From Pantoea wallisii (GTDB lineage Bacteria > Pseudomonadota > Gammaproteobacteria > Enterobacterales > Enterobacteriaceae), in assembly GCF_002095485.1 (NCBI RefSeq), contig NZ_MLFS01000029.1:1-54798 (forward strand): a stretch of DNA of 54,798 bases, read 5' to 3'. Both the position numbers and the translations under genes were made by a program. Shown piece by piece: positions 39,008-46,585 of this stretch (positions within the stretch are counted from its first letter, which is position 1; every line of letters starts with the position of its first letter). The notes under the pieces were generated by a model that saw nothing but the letters and a program-made list of their open reading frames with translations, was not told the origin of the DNA and ran no database searches.

Positions 39008-39528
39008 TGGATGCGCAGGCTCGAGACCAGTGGCACAAGAACCTGGAGGAGGGCGATCTTCCTGCTATCAGTGAGGCGAATATTCTCAGTACTTTTGAAC
39101 AGTTACATCTGAACAAAATGGAAGTCTTTGAGCGCGGGATCATTAACGTCTTCAAAGGCCTGTCGTGGGATTACAAAACTAATAGTCCCTGCAGCTTTGG
39201 TAAGAAGATAATCATTAATAATTTGGTAACTCACAACCGCTGGGGCTTTAGCCTTAACTGGGGTTGGCGGAGGGATCAGTTGGCTGACTTGGAGCGAATG
39301 CTGTTTTTAATGAGTGGTAAATCAATACCTAACAACCGTAGCGATATAACTACTCGGTTGATGGCGCATATTCGAGATAACCCGGATAAGGATGTTTATG
39401 AAGATGAGTTCTTCCGTATTCGCTACTTTCAGAAGGGCACTGCGCACTTGACTTTCAAGCGGCTGGATTTGGTCGAGAGGATGAATGATATTATCGCTAA
39501 ACACTACCCAGGAATGTTAGCGAAGTAG
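39004..39528 (+). pseudogene. DUF4942 protein remnant, 5' part deleted
   Basis: About 174 residues corresponding to the C-terminal part of DUF4942 proteins, common in P4-like islands next to YfjR and toxin-antitoxin genes (LMDAQARDQWHKNLEEGDLP, GLSWDYKTNSPCSFG, WGWRRDQLADLERM, FFRIRYFQKGTAHLTFKR). The 5' part is missing; its remaining start is joined to the WYL gene upstream. Adding one T at 39004-39005 would connect both into a single 377-residue chimera. DUF4942 function is unknown. Confidence 0.8.
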
Positions 39529-39604
39529 TTTTGGAGACTTTTGACGCCTACGGCGAACAAGCTTGTGATCCAGCTTAATTTCTTTTCCTTATGAAGGGAC
39601 GGGT

Positions 39605-40611
39605 ATGGGCAACAGAATGTGGATGATCCGCGGTGACGGCGGCAAGCTCTATGACGATTTTCGCGATAAGCAAATTGTAGGTATCGGTTGGTCTCAGCTG
39701 GCTCCATTAGTTAAACCCGGCCTGTCCCGAGCCCAGTTACTCGCCTTATATCAGGAGGCAGATCCCTTAACAAAGCTGGGAACAGCCCGTTCTGGTGCAT
39801 CGCAGGTCTGGCGTTTTGTGAATGAGATCCAAAAGAGTGATTGGGTTATTACCTATTCGCCAGCCAACCGTACTTATTTGCTAGGCAAAGTTACTTCAGA
39901 CTTCCAGTATCATCCTGAATGGGTGGAAGAGGGGATGGGTATCGCTCGGCAGGTTAAATGGAATACTCAAGAAATCGACCGCGATAGACTGTCTGTTGCT
40001 ACCAAAAACACATTGGGTTCTACGCTGACGGTTTTCCAGCTTCCAGAATATGCGCTAGAAGAGCTTTTGCAGGATAAGAAACCCACTGCAGATGTAATTA
40101 CTCAGAATCCAATTGCGATGGATGAAGATGAGGTTGTTTCTGATCGCTTCGCGATATGGAAATGCTGGCGTTTGAGGGTATCAAAGATCGTATCAACTCT
40201 CTTGACTGGGATGAGATGCAAAATCTTGTTGCCGGAGTTTTACGCAGTATGGGCTATAAAACGCAGGTCTCACCTGCGGGAGCCGATCGGGGTAAAGACA
40301 TCATTGCTTCACCTGATGGGTTCGGTTTTGAAAATCCGCGTATCATCGTTGAAGTAAAGCACCGCAGGGAACAGATGGGAAGCCAACAGATACGCAGCTT
40401 TATCGGCGGTCGCCATAAAGACGATCGCGGGCTTTATGTTAGTACAGGGGGTTTTACGAAAGATGCTCGATATGAAGCCGACCGTTCGACAATACCACTG
40501 ACGCTCTGGACACTTGATGATCTCGTCCGTGCGCTTATTGAGAACTACGAACAAGTTGATATCGAAACTAAACTTTTGGTGCCTCTGAAGAAAACGTTCC
40601 TGCCTGCCTGA
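39605..40611 (+). pseudogene. Mrr-type modification-dependent endonuclease, frameshifted
   Basis: Part 1 (39605 to about 40152) starts MGNRMWMIRGDGGKLYDDFR and has a compact beta-rich domain with SDWVITYSPANRTYLLGKVT, reminiscent of PUA/EVE-like readers. Part 2 (about 40154-40611) is an Mrr catalytic domain: WDEMQNLVAGVLRSMGY, then D in ADRGKDI and E-V-K in IVEVKHR of the PD-(D/E)xK site. A missing G near 40151-40154 (CGCGATATGG for CGCGGATATGG) separates them; with it restored the product is 335 residues, a normal length. Such enzymes cut foreign or modified DNA. As read, the nuclease half could only be made from an internal start. Confidence 0.85.
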
Positions 40612-40652
40612 GTCTTGCTTCTACAGCCATAACAGTGTTCTACTGGTATGGC

Positions 40653-40720
40653 TTTATACCCACTCGCAATGTCTGTTTTTTGTACGTATTTTAACTTGTG
40701 GGTACAAGTGAGGGTATAAC
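40653..40720. other. Candidate integrase arm-type sites, right end
   Basis: TTTATACCCACTCG (40653-40666, inverted) and GTGGGTACAAGTGAGGGTATA (40698-40718, direct) mirror the motifs next to attL. They lie 50-120 bp inside attR. Confidence 0.6.
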
Positions 40721-40771
40721 TATTCATTCCTGATTATAAACTACATTGATATCAGTCTATTAGGTGTGAAA

Positions 40772-40788
40772 TTCGAGTCCGGCCTTCG
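40772..40788 (+). other. attR: 17-bp copy of the leuX 3' end
   Basis: An exact repeat of leuX 24651-24667. Beyond it the match stops (CACACAA instead of GCACCA), so no tRNA is rebuilt. It marks the right boundary of the island. Confidence 0.85.
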
Positions 40789-40869
40789 CACACAATGCAG
40801 CTAGCTCGCTCGAGGTTGGCTTTTCCTGTATCTGGAATTCAGTAACTTACTATCTTTCTCATTATATAA

Positions 40870-41079
40870 ACTATTTCTGGTATCAACCGTTGGCCCACGC
40901 TGACCAATGAAAGTATTCGGCATCTACGTTTTAGCTATGTAACAAACCTGGGGGCGTTTGCCGGGCGTTGGATACCGATTTTAGGTATTGGCTTTGTGAT
41001 GAATGATGTTGCGCAGATAGGATTCAACTCTTTAGTTACCTATAATCGCATTGCAAGAGAGGATGATCGGTTATGGTGA
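40870..41079 (+). pseudogene. C-terminal remnant of an STM2901-like gene
   Basis: An open frame of 69 codons without a start encodes WPTLTNESIRHLRFSYVTNL, then GAFAGRWIPILG, and ends TYNRIAREDDRLW. This agrees with the C-terminal part of STM2901-family proteins as I remember them from Salmonella, where they sit next to a DUF1493 gene, as here. A TAA at 40867-40869 closes the frame on the left. The stop overlaps the start of the next gene. Confidence 0.6.
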
Positions 41080-41420
41080 GTGATATCGAAAAAGCAGTAA
41101 TTGAGTGGTATGAAAAAAACTACAATACCAAGCCGCTCTTTGCAAAAAGCAAACCAGCATTAACGCCAGAAACAAGCTTGAACGCCGGGAAGTATCCCTG
41201 GGCAAGAGAAACTGGGGATGAAATAATGAAAGACTACTTCCAACGTTTTGATGTCGACAGTAGCAACTTTAACTTCATTTCATATTGGCCTTATGAGAAA
41301 GGTCTTTTTCCTAATCTTCTTCGTACCAAAACACATAAGATCCCGGAATCAAAACCTAAATTGCTAACTATTCAAATGCTCATAGAGTCAGCGAAGGCTG
41401 GACGCTGGTTATATGACTAA
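41073..41420 (+). CDS. DUF1493 family protein
   Basis: A 115-residue small protein of the DUF1493 family (IEWYEKNYNTKPLFAKSKPA, KYPWARETGDEI, FNFISYWPYEKGLFPN, and the invariant-looking ending LTIQMLIESAKAGRWLYD). Members are found beside STM2901-type genes in Salmonella and relatives; their function is not known, though an acyl-carrier-like fold has been suggested. The ATG overlaps the remnant upstream (translational coupling) and GAGAGGA precedes it. No phosphopantetheine DSL motif is seen. Confidence 0.8.
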   Translation: MVSDIEKAVIEWYEKNYNTKPLFAKSKPALTPETSLNAGKYPWARETGDEIMKDYFQRFDVDSSNFNFISYWPYEKGLFPNLLRTKTHKIPESKPKLLTIQMLIESAKAGRWLYD

Positions 41421-41588
41421 TTTATTAAACGGCGAGTCAAAGAGCTCGTCATCTTTATAAATTCATAATATTTTTCTCATAAAAAATCTGTGCTGAAATA
41501 TTCATCAATAGACAGCGGCGATGCGGGTGAATACTGCCCGTACATTGAGTAACGCGAACTCTCTGCTTTCAAATCGGGCTCTGCACTT

Positions 41589-41611
41589 CTCCCTCCAGTT
41601 GAGGGAGTTTT
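41589..41611 (+). terminator. Possible terminator after DUF1493
   Basis: The stem CTCCCTC/GAGGGAG with loop CAGTT is followed by TTTT. Confidence 0.55.
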
Positions 41612-41833
41612 AAGGTCGGTAACGTGCTCTGGATAGATTGTCGTTATAATCAGGTTCTACCATCCAGTGTTCATCAAACTAATGACTATCTTCGCGACAT
41701 TGCCAAATCTGGAAATGCTTCGAGTTGCAAGCGTGCGATCCAGTATCATCCAGGTCCATTCTCTGTTTTCTTCTGCCATGACTTTCAGGACCTTGACCTC
41801 AGTATTAGTCAATGAATAAACCTTCGTTATCAT
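41610..41833 (-). pseudogene. Small winged-helix-like gene, frameshifted
   Basis: The first part (ATG at 41833: MITKVYSLTNTEVKVLKVMA, ENREWTWMILDRTLATR, FGNVAKIVISLMNTG) reads like a small winged-helix DNA-binding protein. A base appears missing near 41660-41665 (GGATGG on the minus strand); with one base added the frame continues MVEPDYNDNLSRARYRP and stops at 41610, giving about 74 residues. Recognition is tentative; as read the frame ends after 58 codons. Confidence 0.45.
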
Positions 41834-41848
41834 TATCAATTATACTAT

Positions 41849-42145
41849 TTAAGTAAGACGCTTGTCCCACGAGGCTTTGAGGCCCGATACTTCATTGAGT
41901 AATTCATCATCGTTTAAATCATCCTCATCAATTAACTCAGGATCTGAGCAGTAACAATCAATCACTGAGAAAACTGAGTCAAAAAACCTCTGAGTGAAGA
42001 TATCAGCACTTTGTGCCTCCAATGAATCTCTGTAGATCCTCCATGCAACGGAGTATTTTTTTTCAAAATCCGGAGCTGCGATTTCACCTGATGTAAACGC
42101 GTCAATAATGTTCATAAGCGCTGATTCATTTTCATTAAAAGACAT
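41849..42145 (-). CDS. Colicin D/bacteriocin-type immunity protein
   Basis: A 98-residue acidic cytosolic protein. The pattern AFTSGEIAAPDFEKKY, FFDSVFSVIDCYCSDPELID and EDDLNDDELLNEV is typical of the Colicin_Immun family, which includes colicin D immunity and several contact-dependent inhibition immunity proteins that bind tRNase toxins. No matching toxin gene is adjacent, so it looks like an orphan immunity gene. AGG lies 8 bases before the ATG. Confidence 0.72.
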   Translation of the reverse strand: MSFNENESALMNIIDAFTSGEIAAPDFEKKYSVAWRIYRDSLEAQSADIFTQRFFDSVFSVIDCYCSDPELIDEDDLNDDELLNEVSGLKASWDKRLT

Positions 42146-42652
42146 TGCTATTACCTATTAAGTCGGCTGATTGAGTGTCCGATAGCTTCCACCCAGAAAT
42201 GAATTTTCCATCGGTTTTTTTATAAGTGATGAAGCATAATGTCTTTTTATTGCCACCTTTGCGTATCGATTTTAAACTGACCGATGCTGATTAAAACTTA
42301 AGATACCGCTTAGTTTTATAAAAGGAAAGTGTCAGTGGTCTCCGAGTTGAATCTTTCATTGCTGGGTTGAGTTACAAAAGCTCGTAATAAAAAATTAATC
42401 GGAGTGTTCTTTTTATAAGTGATTTTTATGCACTGTTAAAACAATACAAAACGCTGTGATGCAGCTCTCAGTTTAAATATCTTTAGCTTAAACATATAGA
42501 CACCTGAAACACAGTAGGTTAGTTATCTTTGCGCTTAAAATTTAAGCTGATTTGATAAATGATGTTGATTTTACATTTTAAGAAGTTTAAATCAGACATT
42601 GTCAAAATTAAAAGTAAGTAGTGATATGCATTTTTAAGCGAGATAGCTGCAT
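42146..42652. other. AT-rich intergenic region
   Basis: No gene is supported in these 507 bp. A 13- to 14-bp string, TTTTTATAAGTGAT, occurs twice (around 42,218 and 42,410) but may be chance in AT-rich DNA. Confidence 0.4.
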
Positions 42653-43081
42653 ATGTTGAAAGGAAACAACTCTGGAAAGAAACTTACTTTGCTTGTTGTC
42701 ATCTTGGTTATTGTTGTGCTTTTTGTTTTTATCATAAGAATTTTTCTTATTGATAGTGCGAAATATACCCGATCGAACTGGGCTTACTACGCGTTGCTGA
42801 CGCCAGAAGTGATCAAAAAGTCTCCTCTTATTTCTGATAATTACAGTATTCATTATGATGCGCAAGACGGTAACAAACCAGAAGCGAACGTTATCACATT
42901 CTACAATGTGAATGACGCAAAGCAATTAAGAGAATATTTACTTAGTAGTAATTACAAACTTGAGGGGATGACAGAGTTCGGGGAAGAGTGGCGGCCTCAA
43001 GGCAGAACCGGATACGTCGTTTACCTCAATGTATATCATGCACCTGATGAAGTGGTTATGGCTGTTATGGGTGTAGACTAA
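42653..43081 (+). CDS. Hypothetical membrane-anchored protein
   Basis: A 142-residue protein I do not recognise. One N-terminal membrane segment (LTLLVVILVIVVLFVFIIRI, residues about 11-30) is followed by a 110-residue periplasmic-facing domain (YAQ-free, with ITFYNVNDAKQLREYLLSSN and GRTGYVVYLNVYHAPDEVVM). The layout of a small anchored domain in a competition-type locus would suit an immunity protein, but there is no direct evidence. AT-rich codon use. Confidence 0.65.
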   Translation: MLKGNNSGKKLTLLVVILVIVVLFVFIIRIFLIDSAKYTRSNWAYYALLTPEVIKKSPLISDNYSIHYDAQDGNKPEANVITFYNVNDAKQLREYLLSSNYKLEGMTEFGEEWRPQGRTGYVVYLNVYHAPDEVVMAVMGVD

Positions 43082-43265
43082 TTTTTACAATCTGTATTTA
43101 TAAAATTGCTTATTGTGAATTTGAACTTTATTTTTTTTATAAACAGCAGATATCGACGGTGCATAAGCAATTGAGGTAAGATTACCAGGGAAGGATAGTA
43201 AAAATATTCTGATTAACTGAATTTCAACCTGCTTGTTAATCCTGACAGAAAAGGAATGCGTTAGC

Positions 43266-43655
43266 ATGAACGAGAAAACGCAGAGAAGACTGCAAAAAAT
43301 AGAGTTGAAGATTAAGAGCAATAATTTTAGCAAGGCTGAGTTACTATCTTTTAGAATGCCCTATAAAAATTTGGTTAAAAAGCTTAGTGAAGAGGGTGTT
43401 GCCAGAATCACGCTATGTTCTGCAATATCATATTTTTCTAATGATGCCTTTTCAGTAATTGCCATATATTTTTACATGTGCATTTTCTTTCTCGTTGCGT
43501 TTTTATTTGTGGGAGAATTCGAAGGAAGCGTTTTTTTCTTTAGCGTCATCGCTGTTATGGCTGTGTTACATATTTTTTATGCTGTAAATAAAAATGATAT
43601 AAAATATACCACCTACCTTAAGTTGGTTAAGCTATATTTGAAAAGTCTTTTCTAA
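43266..43655 (+). CDS. Hypothetical protein with two membrane segments
   Basis: 129 residues from the ATG at 43266 (AGGA upstream; the open frame begins at 43233). A basic N-terminus (MNEKTQRRLQKIELKIKSNN) is followed by hydrophobic segments near residues 56-80 and 85-105. Not recognised. AT-rich like its neighbours. Confidence 0.6.
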   Translation: MNEKTQRRLQKIELKIKSNNFSKAELLSFRMPYKNLVKKLSEEGVARITLCSAISYFSNDAFSVIAIYFYMCIFFLVAFLFVGEFEGSVFFFSVIAVMAVLHIFYAVNKNDIKYTTYLKLVKLYLKSLF

Positions 43656-43885
43656 AACTCATATCTGTAGCCCCCGAGAGGGAATTCAATAATCCCTTTT
43701 CTCAGCGTATCTGCTGCAAAAATGAGTTTCATGGTTGTTTTCTTTGTATTCCATTTAATGACATAGTCTTTTTGGATGGCCCTGAATAGAGCACCCGTGC
43801 CCGTTTTTTCAAATCGACCTTTTTTAACTAATCGGTAGCTATTCTGATATTTAATCGTGAATTTGATCCAGGTTATGTTTTTCAA
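43652..43885 (-). CDS. Hypothetical short ORF, probably 5' truncated
   Basis: About 77 residues ending FPLGGYRYEF, beginning at a TTG with no ribosome site. The frame is open upstream to a TGA at 43937-43939 without an ATG and encodes a hydrophobic stretch (KIVILTSILFIWQKASSLKN). It is either a decayed gene that lost its start or spurious. It overlaps the gene at 43266-43655 by 4 bp tail to tail. Confidence 0.3.
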   Translation of the reverse strand: MKNITWIKFTIKYQNSYRLVKKGRFEKTGTGALFRAIQKDYVIKWNTKKTTMKLIFAADTLRKGIIEFPLGGYRYEF

Positions 43886-44064
43886 AGATGAGGCTTTTTG
43901 CCAGATGAATAAAATTGAAGTTAATATTACTATCTTTCATGTTGCTGCCTGCAAAGCTGGAGATTCATTCAACATCCCGGCAGAGGCGGACACTACCGGG
44001 GGAAGCAGGATTTAAAGACTATTCCTGACCTGTATAAGAAAATTGTTACCGGAAGAGGTTAGAG

Positions 44065-44460
44065 ATGAGAAAGGGAATATTAATTTTGTCAGCGTTTTTC
44101 CTGGCAGGTTGTCCCGGGCCTGGCGACCGCTTTATTGAACAAAAAACAGCATCAGTACGCCTTCAGGCCAATCATGTCTGTGTTGTCTCGCCGCTTAATC
44201 AGAATGAAAAACTCCTCTCTTTCCGTGTGTTTTCGGAGGACGATAAACCGGTCATGCATTTTTTTAACGATGGCGGTTTGTATGTGCAAAAAGGGGATTG
44301 TCTTCCAATACTTAACTACTCTTTCAAAAAAGACGTGCGTTATGCTGTTTCCTATAACGTCACCAATGAGAAAACCGCAAACCACTTCATATTACTCTCT
44401 AACTTTAAAATCACTTCAGATGCCCGGGGAAAAGATGCGATTACCTTTCTCGGGAAATAA
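44065..44460 (+). CDS. T6SS-immunity-like periplasmic lipoprotein
   Basis: A 131-residue lipoprotein. The signal peptide MRKGILILSAFFLAGC has a lipobox LAGC with the lipidated Cys at residue 16, directly followed by PGPGDRF, a hallmark of a family annotated as putative T6SS immunity lipoproteins in enterobacteria. AGAGG precedes the ATG. The mature domain is beta-rich. Immunity lipoproteins neutralise cell-wall-targeting effectors in the periplasm; no effector gene is visible here. Confidence 0.7.
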   Translation: MRKGILILSAFFLAGCPGPGDRFIEQKTASVRLQANHVCVVSPLNQNEKLLSFRVFSEDDKPVMHFFNDGGLYVQKGDCLPILNYSFKKDVRYAVSYNVTNEKTANHFILLSNFKITSDARGKDAITFLGK

Positions 44461-44543
44461 ACCCAGCCATGATGCTCACCGTACTTCAGTTAAAACTAAA
44501 GCCCATGCCGCAGTCAGCGCACGCCGTAACGGCGCTATCTATC

Positions 44544-44559
44544 GCGCGATAAATCGCGC
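44544..44559. repeat. Intergenic hairpin repeat, GCGCGAT stem
   Basis: gcgcgataaatcgcgc, part of a longer imperfect palindrome (44,530-44,565). It has the same build as the TCGCC hairpins (variable stem around an ATTTAT-like centre) and lies at the right edge of the AT-rich region. Confidence 0.5.
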
Positions 44560-44631
44560 CGCTACGCAACGTGCGATGTGCATATTCAACGCCTGACTAA
44601 GCAGCACTAAGCCCTAAGCCGGATTTACATT

Positions 44632-45432
44632 TTAGCGACTCACGTCTCCCGAATTCCGCACCACATGCACGCCAAATCCGCTCTCTCCCGCTGCAAATTC
44701 ATCCTTGAGCGTCAGGGCCGGAATCTCGTAATCACCGCCGTTCTGGCGGCGGAACGCGATAGGTTCTGCATCCGCTAAAGTATCCAGCCGGGCCGCCAGA
44801 GCATCGCACCAACCGTTGAAGCGCGCCTGCGCGGATTTCTGCACGCGATAAAAAACCAGCGGTGGCAGCACGCTAAAGCCGGGATAGAACAACATGCCGT
44901 GCTGAATCGGAAACAGAAGGTCATCAATGGGGCCGTTAATGCCGCGCGGGCTATAGTGCGATTCCCAGCCGCCGGTGGTGACCACCAGCATGGCGCGTTT
45001 GCCGGTAAGATTGCCTTCGCCGTAGCGATCGCCCCAGTGCCGATCATTGTGCTCGCCCACGCCGTAAGCAAATCCGTTAGCGTATACCCGGTCAAACCAG
45101 CCCTTCATGATGGCAGGCATCGAGAACCACCACAGCGGGAACTGAAAAATCACCATATCGGCCCAGCGTAATTTCTCCTGCTCGGCGGTGATATCGGCGG
45201 GTTGCATCTGGTTATCAAAAGCGAATCGTGAATCCTGCGTTGCATCGTAATGCGCACCCACCAGAGGTGCCAGCGTATCCGCGGCGTCCAGCTGCGCTTT
45301 CCACTGCATGGCGTAGAGATCAGAGACCTGAACCTGATGTCCGGCTCTTTGCAAATGGTCAACGGCAAACTCTTTCAGCGAACCACTCAGAGAGCGCGGC
45401 TCCGGATGGGCATAAACAATCAGTATCTTCAT
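44632..45432 (-). CDS. NAD(P)H quinone oxidoreductase, flavodoxin-like fold
   Basis: A 266-residue member of the Flavodoxin_2 family (NQO1/MdaB/KefF type), a cytosolic FAD or FMN enzyme that reduces quinones by two electrons. Characteristic pieces are MKILIVYAHPEPRSLSGSLK, FQFPLWWFSMPAIMKGWFDR and VVTTGGWESHYSPRG. It is divergent from a LysR regulator with a 90-bp gap, the usual arrangement for LysR control of a neighbouring oxidoreductase. Confidence 0.88.
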   Translation of the reverse strand: MKILIVYAHPEPRSLSGSLKEFAVDHLQRAGHQVQVSDLYAMQWKAQLDAADTLAPLVGAHYDATQDSRFAFDNQMQPADITAEQEKLRWADMVIFQFPLWWFSMPAIMKGWFDRVYANGFAYGVGEHNDRHWGDRYGEGNLTGKRAMLVVTTGGWESHYSPRGINGPIDDLLFPIQHGMLFYPGFSVLPPLVFYRVQKSAQARFNGWCDALAARLDTLADAEPIAFRRQNGGDYEIPALTLKDEFAAGESGFGVHVVRNSGDVSR

Positions 45433-45522
45433 GGCGAAATCCTGTGAAATGAAAACAGCTGCAGCTTAAGCACGGGCTGAATATAGTAGAAATCAATTGC
45501 TGATATCACAGGTATAGACAGG

Positions 45523-46413
45523 ATGAATATCAATGCGCTGGATTTGAACTTGCTGCACACGCTGAACGTGCTGCTGCAAGAGCTGAATGTCACGCGTGCC
45601 GCACAGCGTCTCCATCTGTCACAGCCTTCGGTGAGTGCCCAGCTGGCAAGGTTGCGTGCCGTGTTTGACGATCCGCTGTTACTGCCGGGCCCGCGCGGCA
45701 TGCTGCCGACTGCGCGTGCCGAGGCACTGCGCGCACCGCTGCAGCTGGCCCTGGAAACGCTACAGCGCGCGGTGGCACCGCCTGACGCCTTTGAGCCTGC
45801 TCAGGCCGATCTTACCTGGCGTATTGCCGCCACCGATTACATGTCCTCCGCGCTGATTCTGCCGGCGCTCAACCTGATAAGTGCCGCCGCACCGCGCAGT
45901 CGCACGGCGGTGTTCGCACTCAATCCGCCGTTGGTGGCGCAGCAGCTGGAAAAAGGTGAGCTGGATATGGTGTTCCATACCGGTGATAACGCACCGCCGA
46001 CGCTGCATCAGCGCAAACTCTTCAGTGAGCGTTACGTGCTGGCAGGCCGGCGCGATCATCCGCAGCTTCAGCAGCCCCCTTCGCTGGAGGCCTTTTGCCA
46101 GCTGGAGTTTGTGATCGTCTCGCCCGACGGCGGTGGATTCAGTGCCGCCACGGATAACGCGCTGGCAAAACTCGGCCTCAGCCGCCGGGTGGCGCTCTCG
46201 GTGCCGCACTTCCTGTTTATGCTGGATGTGTTGGCAAACAGCGATCTGGTTGCCGTTTTGCCCGCGCGTCTGGTGCGCCATGCGGCGCAGCTCACGGTGG
46301 CAGAACCGCCGCTGGCGATAGAGGGCTTTGATATCTTGATGCTGTGGCATGAGCGTCTGCATCGCGATCCTGCCCATCAGTGGTTAAGGCAACAAATTGT
46401 GGCGGCGTTGTAA
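45523..46413 (+). CDS. LysR family transcriptional regulator
   Basis: 296 residues with the LysR N-terminal HTH (LNVTRAAQRLHLSQPSVSAQ, residues 21-40, then LPTARAEALR) and a periplasmic-binding-like effector domain. Divergence from the quinone reductase gene suggests that this is its target, possibly with a quinone or electrophile as inducer. A weak AT-rich palindromic area (GATATCAGCAATTGATTTC on the minus strand) in the gap could be the binding site. Confidence 0.9.
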   Translation: MNINALDLNLLHTLNVLLQELNVTRAAQRLHLSQPSVSAQLARLRAVFDDPLLLPGPRGMLPTARAEALRAPLQLALETLQRAVAPPDAFEPAQADLTWRIAATDYMSSALILPALNLISAAAPRSRTAVFALNPPLVAQQLEKGELDMVFHTGDNAPPTLHQRKLFSERYVLAGRRDHPQLQQPPSLEAFCQLEFVIVSPDGGGFSAATDNALAKLGLSRRVALSVPHFLFMLDVLANSDLVAVLPARLVRHAAQLTVAEPPLAIEGFDILMLWHERLHRDPAHQWLRQQIVAAL

Positions 46414-46585
46414 AACCTGAATACCTGTTGGTAATGCGTGCACGCTTTATGCTGCCAACCCGGATGCAGTGCGCTCTCAGCGGTGGTTGACGCCTGAAGA
46501 ATGATGCGAATAGCGCGGCCTCTCGCCAGCGCGCATCATATAAACACGACGAAATATTCGCGTTTAAGACTTCAGGAGAGAGACC

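Larger units (their letters stand above)
24651..40788. mobile_element. leuX-integrated genomic (defence) island, about 16.1 kb
   Basis: Bounded by an exact 17-bp direct repeat of the leuX 3' end. It holds a P4-type integrase next to attL, then a membrane protein, a five-gene methyltransferase/restriction/protease/AAA/helicase operon, a WYL regulator joined to a DUF4942 remnant, and a frameshifted Mrr endonuclease. Arm-type GGGTACAA/GGGTATA motifs lie just inside both ends. No replication, conjugation or capsid genes are seen, so it would need help to move. Codon use is more AT-rich than in the flanks. Confidence 0.85.

Noticed and set aside
40772..40788. A second tRNA gene at the right end of the island
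   Set aside because: Only 17 bases of the tRNA end are present; no acceptor 5' half, anticodon arm or CCA is seen.
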